Part shown: positions 25,930 through 36,288 of the stretch, one piece after another
Layout of the letters: each line of letters opens with the position of its first letter
Position numbering within the stretch: the first letter of the stretch is position 1
Source: Candidatus Poribacteria bacterium
Lineage (GTDB): Bacteria; Poribacteria; WGA-4E; UBA9662
NCBI GenBank assembly: GCA_030748495.1
Contig: JASMLX010000035.1
Span: 1-54,495, forward strand
DNA: 54,495 nucleotides
Direction of reading: 5' to 3'
The notes under the pieces: model-generated
Seen by the model: only the letters and a program-made list of their open reading frames with translations
What the model was told of the DNA's origin: nothing
The model's database searches: none
Position numbers and translations under genes: made by a program

Positions 25930-28386
25930 CTACGCTGGCTCTAGGCGATAGATTCCACCGGGGCAAGTGGCGAATCTCACCTGGACGCTTTCAGTTTTGA
26001 CCTCGATTTCCCGGTCGCCCTCTTCACCTTTTTGGTGCACCCGCACACGCCGCCGTGGCCAGGGATTATCCACCGTACACGGCCGCCCTTTCTCACTCTC
26101 AATACACAAGGTCCGCACCTGTCCGTCGTGCAGTTGGCTGGAGACCAAAAACGCGCCACAGGCCCGCAGCCGACCAAAGCGCGCCGGCTGCTCCTTCGGC
26201 CAGACTGGGAACAGACGCAGCACGCCTTCGTGGCTTTGCAGCAGCATCTCGTTGATGGTGGCGGGTACCCCGCAGCAGTTTTCAATCCCGCCCCCGCCGC
26301 CAAAAACGCTCAGGTTCGGAAAGCCGGTGATGGTGAGTTGCTGGCGGAGCTTGGCTAGTGTGTCGTGCGGGTCGTGGCCCACGCGGACTGCAGTGGTATA
26401 GGTCTGGCTAAATCCGTTGAAGGTATTGGTCCATTCATGCTCCGGCCAGCTTTTAACATCGTCTTGGACGATCTTTAACCACTCCGGATCCGAGCCAAGC
26501 CCGATGTTGCCCGTGGGCCAGACGAGGCCGAGGTGCTCGATCCGGGCCTGTTTCCGCTCCGGGCCATAATAAGCGGCACCCGGCCCCGACTCGGCGCGGC
26601 GGATCAGTTTCTCCTCGCCCACCTGCGCCAGTGGAAAATCGCTCAGATGATCCGAAATGTGCTGCCATTTGGCCCGTCGCTGTTGATCGCGGTCCAACTC
26701 TCTACTCACATCCAACAGACCGCGAAAAAGTGCCTTCACAAAGCCGAGCGTCGGTGTGGCGTTGACATCCGTGCCCCCGTCACCGACCTCGCCGCCGGCG
26801 TCGCCGTAGATGACATATCGGCCGTCTTCGAACTTAAGGTAGTCCTGCCATAAGTCTGCCGTCTCAACCAGAAAGGGATAGATCAGCTGGGCATAGTCCA
26901 GGTCGTAGGTATGGTAAAAGCGCATGAACATATTCATCGCCGCGAAGGCGGCATTGCCTTTAGCCCCCAGAAACAGACGGTTACCTTCGTCCGGTCTGGT
27001 GTCGAGCGAGAAGCATGTTTCCAGACCCTTGGGCCCAATTCCCACCTCGTAATAAAGTCCCCGGCACTGGAGCAAACGCCGCGCGTTTTCCCGGGCAATG
27101 GGCATGTAGTCGAGGATAGGCGTATCGTAGGGATCAGCCAGCTCAGCCTGGTTGGAGGAAAACACGCCCCACCAGGGCGCTTCGTGGTTGTAGTTGAGGT
27201 GATAATCGGCCTGCCAGGAGGGGCTGTCGGTGGTGATCCAATTACCAAAGAGCGAGGGTGGAAAGTCCCGGTTGCGGCTGCAGGAAGCCATCAGGTAGTG
27301 CGAACCGTAATAGTACTTTTCGATCAGCGGATCGCCGATTTCGACAAACGACTTGGACCAGAATTCTCGCCACCATTGACGATGTTGGCCACGCAATGTC
27401 TCCACCTGCTCCAGAGAGATCGCGGCCACACGTTTTTGCGCCTCCTCAAGGGGTGAGGGAGACTCGAAGTTGGTCACCACCGCGGCGACGATTGTCACCG
27501 GCCTACCTGGACTGAGCATGAACCGGTCGCTGCTCCATCCATCGCCTCGGCTCCAGGGCAGCGCGTGTTGGCGGTGGTTGAATAGTCGCATGGCGACGGC
27601 GGCTTCGGCCGACCAGGCCAGTGGTTGATGTTCAATGGCCACGGAATTGGTGGTGGATTTGAACCGGCGCACCGCCCAGTAGCCGTCGGACAGATTGCCG
27701 CTGGCCGTTTCGGACTCATTACCGGCCATCGGCCAAAGCGTGACATCCACGCCCACCACATCGGTGGGGCGGCGCATTTCGTCCGTTTCTTGCCCGTCCA
27801 CAGACAATTCGATCACCAGCAGGTTTTCGGTAGCAGGAATCCACGAACACATATGGATGGTGACTCCCGCTCGAGTACATGGCGGCGGATCGTCCATCAG
27901 GTGCTTAGTCTTGAGGGTGTGAATCACCTCGGCGGTTTCCAAGATTTGCTCGGCGTAATATGAACCGTCCAGGGCAGCCGGAATGCACACGTCGATCCCT
28001 CCGATGGGAGCTGGGTGACCGTTAGGATAGATCGGTTTGGCCTTCCAGAAATCGTTTTTCGAGATCCAAAAACGATGGCGCTCCGGAGCGCAGGTGAGAT
28101 CAACCTCACGTCGGTAGTTGAGATAGTAGTCTTCGCCTTCGTTCAGGCCGTAGACGACTTGTCGTTCGGTCACCCCTCCAAGGGTTACGCCGAGGTCTCC
28201 GTTACCCAACAGCGGCCCGTCCGGAACCTTGCGAGTGGGCACTATCTTGGGCGGTTGGGTAAACACGCCTTTCTGGCGAGCCACAATTTCAAGGGCTTGG
28301 GCCGGTACCGGCGAATCATCCTGGTCCAGTAGGGAGGGTTCTATCGCCCCGGATACGAATAGTGGTAACGAAAAAGGTGTTTTCAT
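25930..28386 (-). CDS. Glycoside hydrolase family 95-like (alpha-L-fucosidase type) protein
   Basis: This 818-residue protein has the architecture of GH95 and related (alpha/alpha)6-barrel enzymes. The N-terminal beta domain opens with GPLLGNGDLGVTLGG, like the PLGNGxLGAxVxG of GH95. A barrel follows with NHEAPWWGVFSSNQAELADP and YEVGIGPKG. Near the end is GGGIENCCGVPATINEMLLQ with LRLFPVWP, typical of the GH95 C-terminal part. GH95 enzymes remove alpha-L-fucose or alpha-L-galactose from polysaccharides. No signal peptide is evident, so it may be cytosolic. The gene is visibly GC-richer than its neighbours. The family is fairly sure; the exact sugar is not. Confidence 0.75.
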   Translation of the reverse strand: MKTPFSLPLFVSGAIEPSLLDQDDSPVPAQALEIVARQKGVFTQPPKIVPTRKVPDGPLLGNGDLGVTLGGVTERQVVYGLNEGEDYYLNYRREVDLTCAPERHRFWISKNDFWKAKPIYPNGHPAPIGGIDVCIPAALDGSYYAEQILETAEVIHTLKTKHLMDDPPPCTRAGVTIHMCSWIPATENLLVIELSVDGQETDEMRRPTDVVGVDVTLWPMAGNESETASGNLSDGYWAVRRFKSTTNSVAIEHQPLAWSAEAAVAMRLFNHRQHALPWSRGDGWSSDRFMLSPGRPVTIVAAVVTNFESPSPLEEAQKRVAAISLEQVETLRGQHRQWWREFWSKSFVEIGDPLIEKYYYGSHYLMASCSRNRDFPPSLFGNWITTDSPSWQADYHLNYNHEAPWWGVFSSNQAELADPYDTPILDYMPIARENARRLLQCRGLYYEVGIGPKGLETCFSLDTRPDEGNRLFLGAKGNAAFAAMNMFMRFYHTYDLDYAQLIYPFLVETADLWQDYLKFEDGRYVIYGDAGGEVGDGGTDVNATPTLGFVKALFRGLLDVSRELDRDQQRRAKWQHISDHLSDFPLAQVGEEKLIRRAESGPGAAYYGPERKQARIEHLGLVWPTGNIGLGSDPEWLKIVQDDVKSWPEHEWTNTFNGFSQTYTTAVRVGHDPHDTLAKLRQQLTITGFPNLSVFGGGGGIENCCGVPATINEMLLQSHEGVLRLFPVWPKEQPARFGRLRACGAFLVSSQLHDGQVRTLCIESEKGRPCTVDNPWPRRRVRVHQKGEEGDREIEVKTESVQVRFATCPGGIYRLEPA

Positions 28387-29085
28387 ATCAACCTGTGGAG
28401 TTTCGTTGGTAGATTTCGATGGTTGGCATCCACAACAGTTCGATTAAAAGCAAAAGGTGCTGGTACTTCGGCAGAAAATGGCAGAGTTTCGATTCCAATG
28501 GGCATGCACCGCATACTCCTTTAGTTCGATTAAAAGGCTGCCTTTTGAAGACATTCAGATTATAGCTAATCCAGTCCCCATCAGCAAATCAAAAATGGTA
28601 GTTGTTCGATTTCGGGATAATTTTCGCATTGATCTCCAAAAGTACCAAAAAGCTGGGAGGTCGACAAAATCAAGCCCAACAAGGGTTTAAGGCTTAATTT
28701 GTCACCTTTTAAGGTAAAATAGTGGCAACAAATCAGTTAAATTTGGGTGGTCGATAAAGATCAGAAGGCGGTAAAACTGACCAAAAGCCTATCGAATAAA
28801 GGTTTTTCGTCCTGGAACTACAAAATGTTATCAGTGGTATTTTTCTCTATCCCAATCACCTACTTAATAAGCGACTTTTCCTGATATAGCCTGTAGATCA
28901 GTATTGAATCGCTATTAGTGTTGACTATCTCTTGCAACTCCTTCGTCATTATCGATAGCCTTTTAGGGGGTAATTCTCCCTCAAAGACTGAATTCTAAAC
29001 CCTGGTTAGATGCCAACGCAAGCACTTACAAACTTCAGCCACATGCTTGCTTTACACATTGTAAACAGCGGTTGTATACATAGTT
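28387..29085. other. Intergenic region with TTCGAT repeats
   Basis: No convincing gene is seen. Two copies of AGTTCGATTAAAAG occur at 28437-28450 and 28523-28536, among further TTCGAT words. Two related words, GGTCGACAAAATCA and GGTCGATAAAGATCA, lie near 28659 and 28750. These may be regulatory or decayed repeats upstream of the GH95-like gene. Confidence 0.35.
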
Positions 29086-29262
29086 TCACCACCCTTGGTT
29101 CAAGGCCACTATCCAAGTATCATCCGGTAGGTGACAAAACATTGTGTCACAAGCTAGGCGATCGGAACTCACACCGTCGAAAATAACCGTGGTCCGATCT
29201 CGCGTACTGTTTTCATCCGTCAAGGAGGACTCATTCGTAGTGATATCTCTAACTCTTACCTA
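29086..29262 (-). pseudogene. Possible sialidase/BNR-repeat protein N-terminal fragment
   Basis: A minus-strand frame ending in TGA at 29086-29088 reads VRDITTNESSLTDENSTRDR, then TTVIFDGVSSDRLACDTM and HLPDDTWIVALNQG. The wording resembles the start of BNR/sialidase-like proteins, where a gene product begins with a dated-notice pattern of DGxxSDHLxCDTM and LPDxxWVV. No start codon, no second half and an upstream stop in the same frame are seen, so at best this is a remnant. The match is remembered, not searched. Confidence 0.3.
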
Positions 29263-29321
29263 TATGCTCCAATTCGACAATGCCAAGTCGAGAAGGCCAC
29301 ACCATTTTCTTATTTTTCTTT

Positions 29322-30029
29322 CTATGGTAATAGTTCTTCAGCAGTAGCGATAATCAAAGGCCAAATCCGTTTCTTTTCCTGATACAGATGGGCCAGAAAA
29401 TGTCTGCTACCATCAGTCTTATATAACAGACCATTGGTACCTATACATAATTTAAGGTCATCGCCTTTAACTAGAAACCAGTGATGATAAGCATCTTCGC
29501 CATAGAACGGGTCTTTTATAGATGGATTATTGAATTTGGTTATTCCCTTAAAATGTGCAAACAAGTGTTCTCTCTTCCCGCTGCCATATCCCGACGTATC
29601 TTCATAACCATTCAGGCAATTCCATCGCTCCATTCTACCAATCTCATGGGTTAAGAATTCGGTAATGTAGCGGAAGGTGATAGTGGCCGGAGTCGATGTC
29701 GGTAACTTCTGTGGCACATCAATTCCAATTTCTCTCGAAATTTGGTCCAGGAAATTGGAAGATTCTAGCTTCATCATTTTGTCCAACCAGTTCGAGTGGG
29801 AGATCGTTTCATCATCTAAACCAAACGCCCCTCTATGTACGTGCACACTTCCACCCCGATTGACATCAATGCCAAAGCCACTATATCGGCCTTTGGTCAT
29901 TAAAACCAAACAGTTATATTGACCTCCACCAGGATGAGCTTCAATCAGATTGAAGCGATTAGGATAGCGCCGCCAAATTTCAGTCACAAAGCGCCAAGAT
30001 AAGGCTTCAGTTATCGAGTTTACAGACAT
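29322..30029 (-). CDS. TY-Chap-like protein in the restriction island
   Basis: This 235-residue protein follows the DUF262 gene by 30 bp on the same strand, so it is probably the last gene of the restriction operon. The N-terminal third, with LIEAHPGGGQYNCLVLM around residues 28-44, resembles the TY-Chap families (YbjN/T3SS-chaperone-like peptide-binding domains often found in defence loci). The C-terminal half has HHWFLVKGDDLKLCIGTNG and is not recognised. No catalytic motif, signal peptide or membrane segment is visible. A chaperone or regulatory role is only inferred from this weak resemblance and the context. Confidence 0.5.
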   Translation of the reverse strand: MSVNSITEALSWRFVTEIWRRYPNRFNLIEAHPGGGQYNCLVLMTKGRYSGFGIDVNRGGSVHVHRGAFGLDDETISHSNWLDKMMKLESSNFLDQISREIGIDVPQKLPTSTPATITFRYITEFLTHEIGRMERWNCLNGYEDTSGYGSGKREHLFAHFKGITKFNNPSIKDPFYGEDAYHHWFLVKGDDLKLCIGTNGLLYKTDGSRHFLAHLYQEKKRIWPLIIATAEELLP

Positions 30030-30059
30030 AATTAATTAATCACTTAATCCAGAAAGTTT

Positions 30060-32024
30060 TTATCTAAAAGCCTCATTTGCTAATATATCTCGTTCCACGT
30101 AATGTTTAAACTCATGGGTAGAAGTAAAACATCGAAATCCAGCTAAACTAGCTACACTATGTGTCTCGCTACTTTCGTTGATCAAAACAGCTACTGGCTG
30201 ACTCAACTCCGTCTGGATTCCAGCTGGCCAAGCCAAGTCCAAGACCGCCTTTTGCATCCCCGTTTGTTCATCTGAGAGATCGTAGGTAATTTCACCTGAA
30301 GGTAGTCCTTGGGAAACAATCCAACTATTTATAGACTCTATTTCGCGTTCTTCTTCCTCGCTAGTAATACCACCAATAGATTCTGAGTCAACTGCAATAG
30401 TTGCCGTTTTTCCTTCTAACCAATGTAAGTCTCCATGCAAAAGTACTTCCATACGTGTATTAAGCTCTTCCGCTAGTAACTCTTTTCTAGCTTCAAGGAA
30501 ATCCGGAAAGCTCTCTAATTCCCATAAAGTTGGATCCATCGGAATCCATTGAGATTCCAGAGCCCCAGGATGATCGGCTTCAACTTTAGGGAAGTAATCT
30601 TGTGGGAATTGATTGCTAATATGAAGATTTGACTCTTTGGTCAGAAAGCAGAAGTTAGCTAATGCATTGACTTGGGATTTGCGGTATCCATAGTTATAGA
30701 GCTTCGATTTGGGAAAAATATGGTGGACTTCCAGTTTACTCATTGGGCCTAACATGCCTGACTTTAATTCCAGTCCGGTTCCCCAATCTTTAGCTTTACC
30801 TACTCGAGTGAGAAAATACAAAACGGGGTAGAACCTAGCGCCTAAACTCCAACCGGTAAAGTGACCAGGCTCGGCTCGTAAGCCGCCATTCCAGAGACGG
30901 AGTTGTTCTAGCAATTTATCGAGTCCGCCATCACTTCCTTCTAATGCTTCTAGGTCCTGGTCAATGAATGATTCAGTAGAACCAGAGAAACGACCCCACA
31001 TCGCAGCTTGTAGATACCAAAATAGCAGCTTATCACGCTCCTTCTCATCCATACTGCTTTTACCCTGGGATTGCCTTTGATCCAAATAGCGAGTCATCAC
31101 AGGAACCGCGAATCGTCCAAAAAATACGCGGTCATGATCCAATCCTAAAAAGCCACTAATTAGGTTTAAGCAGGAATCAATATGTTTAGTAGCACAGGTA
31201 AGTGCATCCTGAACTTCATCAGAATTTCTTTCATGCAGATATTGGAATTTGGCCTCACCAGTCAGTACCGTATTTACCGAGCGCAATAACCAGTCCAGAT
31301 TAAAGTTATAACCGGACTGTTTCCATTTCTCAAGCTCAACTTTCATAGCCTCACGTCCCTGAGGCCAATCAGCACAAATTTTGGCTAAGGCTAAATCACC
31401 CTTGGATAATTTGGTGTCGCCGCTATTGACTCGATTAAAGATATCAACCACTACATCCAGCGATTTATCAGCTCCAGAAATTTCCTCTATATGAAGGTCT
31501 ACCTCGACTATACTCAATAATTTACTTAACCGAGACACATACTCGCCCATATGAGGAGCAAGTATTGGATTTGCCGACATCAGGGTTGCATATTCACCTA
31601 AGCCGGTTGCGCCTTTCTTCATCAGGGCAGTGACATCAATCCAAAGTGGGTCGTCTTTCATCTTAACTGGTTGGAAGAATTCGAACGTCTCTTCCTCGAG
31701 ATTAAAGCGGAGCCCCGTAAGTGAGTTGCTATTACCATCGAAAAATTTTGGTGGGTTCCCCCTAACAACGCCGTAAAGTGAAGTCATGCGTTGCTGGCCG
31801 TCCAATAAAAGCTTTACCACACCAGTCGCAAGTGGACTATCACCACGATGGCTAGCAGTCTGGGATTCTGTAGCCCATACCAAAAGCCCCCCAATTGGAT
31901 GTCGCCGATAGAGGGAATCAAACAGACCTCTTACTTGTTCTCGGTTCCAGACGTAACCCCGTTGAAATTCAGGCAGTGCCAATAGGCCGTTATCGATAAA
32001 ATCTAAGATCACACTGATTTTCAT
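30060..32024 (-). CDS. DUF262/HNH protein, GmrSD-like restriction nuclease
   Basis: This is a 654-residue fusion of an N-terminal DUF262 domain and a C-terminal HNH-type (DUF1524-like) region. DUF262 shows ALPEFQRGYVWNREQV at residues 17-32 and LLLDGQQRMTSLYG at 72-84, the DGQQR signature of the ParB/Srx-like NTPase of GmrS. The later LEVHHIFPKSKL with NFCFLTKESNLHISN fits the GmrD-type HH...N nuclease. GmrSD-like systems cut modified foreign DNA (type IV restriction). The gene lies 72 bp after hsdR on the same strand, so it may form a second defence layer. Domain assignments are good; target modification is unknown. Confidence 0.82.
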   Translation of the reverse strand: MKISVILDFIDNGLLALPEFQRGYVWNREQVRGLFDSLYRRHPIGGLLVWATESQTASHRGDSPLATGVVKLLLDGQQRMTSLYGVVRGNPPKFFDGNSNSLTGLRFNLEEETFEFFQPVKMKDDPLWIDVTALMKKGATGLGEYATLMSANPILAPHMGEYVSRLSKLLSIVEVDLHIEEISGADKSLDVVVDIFNRVNSGDTKLSKGDLALAKICADWPQGREAMKVELEKWKQSGYNFNLDWLLRSVNTVLTGEAKFQYLHERNSDEVQDALTCATKHIDSCLNLISGFLGLDHDRVFFGRFAVPVMTRYLDQRQSQGKSSMDEKERDKLLFWYLQAAMWGRFSGSTESFIDQDLEALEGSDGGLDKLLEQLRLWNGGLRAEPGHFTGWSLGARFYPVLYFLTRVGKAKDWGTGLELKSGMLGPMSKLEVHHIFPKSKLYNYGYRKSQVNALANFCFLTKESNLHISNQFPQDYFPKVEADHPGALESQWIPMDPTLWELESFPDFLEARKELLAEELNTRMEVLLHGDLHWLEGKTATIAVDSESIGGITSEEEEREIESINSWIVSQGLPSGEITYDLSDEQTGMQKAVLDLAWPAGIQTELSQPVAVLINESSETHSVASLAGFRCFTSTHEFKHYVERDILANEAFR

Positions 32025-32096
32025 ACCTGTTTACTCCTTCGAAACTTATTCAATCTACTTTATCTATGATAATTGGCAAGGCATTATGGGCATTTT

Positions 32097-35087
32097 TCAA
32101 TAATGTTGTTCTATATACTGATAGGCTTTCTGAAATAGCTCTTGTTCCTGATGAAGTTTGTATTTGAAAAGTGTTCTACGCAACACCTTCTTAATTTCGC
32201 GTTCACCGGCATGTGTTTTTTGCCACCCGTCAAAGCGGACAACGCGCACAATTTGATCAACATCATTGACCAGGTTCTCCACAATGATTGGCGTATCTGG
32301 GTTTTTAACATCCTCGAATAACTCAGTTAGAGCAGCTTTTCCCTGCTCTTCGCTCTCGACCGGACTGTCTTCAGCACCTACCTGCTGCTCCATCTCCACG
32401 ATTTCACGCGCTAAATTAAGCAGCTCTTTCAAGAATTCGATACTAACGATAAGTCCTTGCCGATGGCGATTTTTCAGTTCTTCCAATCGTTCGGACAATG
32501 CCCGGAACTTCTCCTGATCCACTAATTTGCGCAGACGGCGAGTGATCTTGAACTCTATCTCTTTGGCTTTTTCATCTGGATTGGGATTATTCAAGATAAC
32601 TTCGAGTAACTCGTTATCGAGTATCAAGGTTTCCAGGTCATCCTGAACATCATCAACACTAATGCTCTGATGGATCAATTCAACCGTTTTGGCTCCCAAT
32701 CGGCGCCAAAGCAGACGACCAGTCTCGTCGATCAGTTTGACCGATTCATAGACCTGCATCAGCCATCGGTAATCAGCGGTATATTGAATCAGTATGGGGT
32801 CTGGTGAGATCGCCTCCCATAGTCGGCCTAAGACACTACAATCGTCGGCAAAGTGATCCCGTGTTTCGGTGTCGGGCAAGCACTCTTGAGCAGCCATTAA
32901 TCCGGCATAACCTTCTAATGTACGGTCAACCCCATCAAAATAGGATAGGCATTCATTTATGGCTGCGGGAAGTTTCTCTTTTAATTCAGCGATATTCCTG
33001 ACGACCTGTTGTACGCCCTCCTCGTCAAAATAGAGCGATTGAGCTACATCATCAAACACACCCAGATAATCGACAATCAACCCATGAGTTTTCTCTTGGC
33101 CATAAGGACGGTTGGTGCGACAGATAGCTTGTAGCAGTGTATGGTCACGTAACGGTTTGTCCAGATACATGGTTTGGAGTATGGGCGCATCAAAACCGGT
33201 CAGTAACTTGGATGTCACAATCAGGATCTTGAGCGGATCTTTAGCATCACGGAATCGATCCAGTAACTTTTCCTCGGCATCGGGGTCACGGTGATAAGCG
33301 GTATACTGTTTTTCACGGGCATTAACCGACATTACCACCTCTGACGTTTCTGAGGGTAAATGTCGGTCCAACTCCTTCTTATACAGGTCACAACCCTCTC
33401 TATCATAGGTCACGATCTGAGCACCGAAGCCGTTGGGGGCCACATTCTCCTGGAAGTGTTTGGCAATGTCGGTGCAGACCTTACAAACCCTGTCAGAAGC
33501 CTTTAGAAAAATCGACATTCGAGTTGCGGCTCTGGCTAACTTATTACGCTGACTATCATCCAATCCACTGGTCAGTGTCTGAAACCCTGCATCGATTGAC
33601 TGCTGATCCAGATGAAAATCCAATAGCCGAGGCTCAAAATGGAGCTCTTTGGTAGCGCCATCTCGTATCGAGTCTTCAAATCCATAACGACTCATGTAAC
33701 CATTCTCATCTTCTTGAGAACCAAAGGTGGTAAATGTATTTCGGTCACGACGGTTAATAGGTGTCCCAGTTAAACCGAACCGAAACGCATTAGGGAGAGC
33801 GCGACGCATATAAATACCCAGGTCGCCTTCCTGAGTCCGGTGGGCTTCATCGGCCAGAATGATAATGTTTGACCGTTCGTTAATCGGTTCCTCGGGTGGG
33901 TTTTCGCTGTCGTCCACTCCAAATTTATAAATCGTGGTAATGATGATCTTGCGGACGTCTTGATCAAGCAGTTGTTTTAACTGTTTTCTACTGTTGGCTT
34001 TAACTAGATTAGGCGCATCGGCCGCATTGAAAGTTCCTGTGATCTGTGTATCCAGATCGATACGATCGACCACAATAATCACTGTTGGGTTATTCAGCTG
34101 TGGATGCAACCGCAATTTATTGGCGGCGAATAACATCAACAGCGATTTACCCGAACCTTGAAAATGCCAAATTAAACCGGTCTTGGGTTGGCCCGCCACT
34201 ACACGATCTACCAGCTTATTGGCCCCTTCATACTGCTGATAGCGGGCGATGATCTTGATCCGTTGCTGCCCTTTTTGCGTGGCGTAGGTGGTGAAGTTAG
34301 ACAACAAGTCGAGAATGACCTCGGGTTTCAGCATCGATTCAACCGCCTGCTTTACCCGCGCTAGAGAAGGCTGTGTTTCTTGGTTATCTACTCTCCACGG
34401 CCCCCATAATTCAACCGGCATGCGAACCGATCCGTATCTATAATCTTTCCCTTCCGTAGCCATAGAAAAAACATTAGGCACAAACAGTTCAGGGATGTTT
34501 TCTTCGTAGTCCTCATGAATTTGTAGAGCCCCGTCCAACCAACTTTGACTGGGTCGAACTGGCGTCTTAGTCTCAATTACCACCAATGGGATACCGTTTA
34601 TCAGCAGGACTAAATCGGCTCGCCTCTCCTCACTACCCACTTTAAATGTGAATTGCTGAGTAACTACGTATTGGTTCTGCTCCAGGTCATCGAAGTCGAT
34701 CAGCTTAATAGTGATGTGCTCCCCATCTGACCCAAACGGCATCGACTTCTCACCCGTCATCCAGGCGGCGAATTCCTCATTTGCCTTGACCAATCCATGG
34801 CTACGAACGCTGATGATAATTTCCCGAAGCCTGTAAAGCACATCATCGACGCGATCGGGTTGAACCGAAATGGACGGATTCAGTCGGATAAGCGCCTGTC
34901 GAAGATGTTCCACCACAAGCACATCCTGATTTTGACGAGGAAGATCCTCATGGGAAAGGTATTGCCAGAGTTGCGACGGAGTGCCGTATGGCGCCTCAGC
35001 CTCACGTACCTGCCGTTGTACAACGACATCACCACAGAGCAGGTCGCAGACGAAGGCTTCGACGGTGTTGGCTTCGTTGAAGGTCAT
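32097..35087 (-). CDS. hsdR: Type I restriction enzyme R subunit
   Basis: This 996-residue HsdR acts with HsdM and HsdS to translocate and cleave unmethylated DNA. The N-terminal PD-(D/E)XK nuclease shows Asp158 (RRADLVLL) and the ETK triad at residues 172-174 (VVIETKTP). The SF2 helicase motor shows Walker A WHFQGSGKSLLML near residues 308-320, DEAH as LADEAHRTQ near 411, motif III-like FGLTGTPI, and AICRTNRPYG near the end of the motor. The C-terminal helical region mediates complex binding. The length is typical. It overlaps the hsdS stop by 4 nt (35084-35087), indicating translational coupling. It appears intact and active. Confidence 0.96.
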   Translation of the reverse strand: MTFNEANTVEAFVCDLLCGDVVVQRQVREAEAPYGTPSQLWQYLSHEDLPRQNQDVLVVEHLRQALIRLNPSISVQPDRVDDVLYRLREIIISVRSHGLVKANEEFAAWMTGEKSMPFGSDGEHITIKLIDFDDLEQNQYVVTQQFTFKVGSEERRADLVLLINGIPLVVIETKTPVRPSQSWLDGALQIHEDYEENIPELFVPNVFSMATEGKDYRYGSVRMPVELWGPWRVDNQETQPSLARVKQAVESMLKPEVILDLLSNFTTYATQKGQQRIKIIARYQQYEGANKLVDRVVAGQPKTGLIWHFQGSGKSLLMLFAANKLRLHPQLNNPTVIIVVDRIDLDTQITGTFNAADAPNLVKANSRKQLKQLLDQDVRKIIITTIYKFGVDDSENPPEEPINERSNIIILADEAHRTQEGDLGIYMRRALPNAFRFGLTGTPINRRDRNTFTTFGSQEDENGYMSRYGFEDSIRDGATKELHFEPRLLDFHLDQQSIDAGFQTLTSGLDDSQRNKLARAATRMSIFLKASDRVCKVCTDIAKHFQENVAPNGFGAQIVTYDREGCDLYKKELDRHLPSETSEVVMSVNAREKQYTAYHRDPDAEEKLLDRFRDAKDPLKILIVTSKLLTGFDAPILQTMYLDKPLRDHTLLQAICRTNRPYGQEKTHGLIVDYLGVFDDVAQSLYFDEEGVQQVVRNIAELKEKLPAAINECLSYFDGVDRTLEGYAGLMAAQECLPDTETRDHFADDCSVLGRLWEAISPDPILIQYTADYRWLMQVYESVKLIDETGRLLWRRLGAKTVELIHQSISVDDVQDDLETLILDNELLEVILNNPNPDEKAKEIEFKITRRLRKLVDQEKFRALSERLEELKNRHRQGLIVSIEFLKELLNLAREIVEMEQQVGAEDSPVESEEQGKAALTELFEDVKNPDTPIIVENLVNDVDQIVRVVRFDGWQKTHAGEREIKKVLRRTLFKYKLHQEQELFQKAYQYIEQHY

Positions 35088-36288
35088 GATGCCAAGCCTT
35101 CTGCGATTACCTTCCTTGCAAACGACCCGGCACTCTTAAGTCGAGCCTTCGTTTTTCTTCGGGCATCACTTACAGCATTGATTAGCTTAACGACGTCTTC
35201 TTGGTAGCTGAAGGGGGGAACTGGAATCAGGATGCGTTTAAGATTGGATGCGTTAATGTTGGCTTGACTGACACCGCGGGTTACGAACGACATAACCTGC
35301 CGTCTTCCGATCGGTGCTCTTAGATAAGCGCAGAGATATTCCGGCAGCAATCGATCCGTCTTGACCTTCAAACGAATGAGATAAGAAGCAAAGACGTGAT
35401 TCCCAGGTAAGTCATAAACTCCTGCGCGACCGACTAGCTCGTAGCTGTTTGTGCGATTGAAAAGCACGTCGCCGGGTATGAGCTTGTATGTCTCAAAATC
35501 CGAATCGAGGAGGTTCAGATACTTCAGATCGTCGGCTGTCGCTTTTCCGTCCTTGAGATTCATCATGCGGAGAACAGGGTAGCAACCGCTGTTACTGAGG
35601 CTATCTGAAAGGCCGTACTGTGTCGTAGTTAGCAAATTGCCAAGTGGAACAAGATTCCAATTCCCTGAATACTGCCCAATCCGCTCATGGTACGCCTGTA
35701 CGCCGAGTGTTATACCTCGCATTCGGTGATCTACGATTGAGTCCCAAGTTGATACAGCTCGTTCAGATAGTTCGTGCAGCGCGTTCTGGTATTGCTCAAC
35801 TGCCTGCAGAACCACCGCTATCCGGCGCTGCTCCTCCAGTGGTGGTAGGGGGAATTCCTCCTTCGCGCGAGATTGGACCAGTTGATGGTGGGTGATAGAG
35901 AGCCCGCTGAGTTACGAAGTGCTGCTTGCCAGAAAGTTTCTGTCTGCATAAAGCATGGTAAGAACTCAGGTAATACTACCTGGGGTCGCGCACGAAGAAC
36001 CATGGCATGTGCTGAACAGACCCCGTCAAAGTCTGCAACGGAGACACGACGCAAGTATGCGTTTCGTCGTCCAAAAATAATGTCGCCAGATTTGAAGAGC
36101 ATCTTCTGTTTCTCAACATCCTGGGTTGAGCCCCAACGCCAAATTTTCAATGATCCTGAGTCCAAGTGTGTAAGACCTACATACCTTTTAAATCCAGATT
36201 CACGAGGAACTTCAACCCGATCTTTGATCTCGATAGCCATCTGGTCAAATCGATAAGTCTCCCAATTCGATTTAGAGGCCTTCATCAC
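35084..36288 (-). pseudogene. hsdS: Type I specificity subunit, split by a 2-bp slip (or two half-S proteins)
   Basis: The N-terminal half (36288-35818, 156 residues) has target-recognition domain 1: YVGLTHLDSGSLKIWRWG, IIFGRRNAYL and GSLSPTINWSNLA. The frame is then lost in a CGCGCG run at 35864-35869. The C-terminal half (35815-35084, 243 residues, GTG start) continues with the central coil (EEFPLPPLEEQRRIAVVLQA), then domain 2 (NWNLVPLGNLLTTTQYGLS, VLFNRTNSYELV, SQANINASNLKRI). Removing one GC pair would fuse them into a normal S of about 399 residues. Phase variation, assembly error, or two genuine half-subunits are all possible. It overlaps hsdM by 17 nt and hsdR by 4 nt. Confidence 0.8.

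Noticed and set aside
26911..27456. 181-codon plus-strand frame
   Set aside because: Antisense to the GC-rich GH95-like gene, where stops are rare by composition; no motif.
28457..28690. 77-codon plus-strand frame
   Set aside because: No motif, basic low-complexity composition, and no ribosome site; lies in repeat-rich intergenic DNA.
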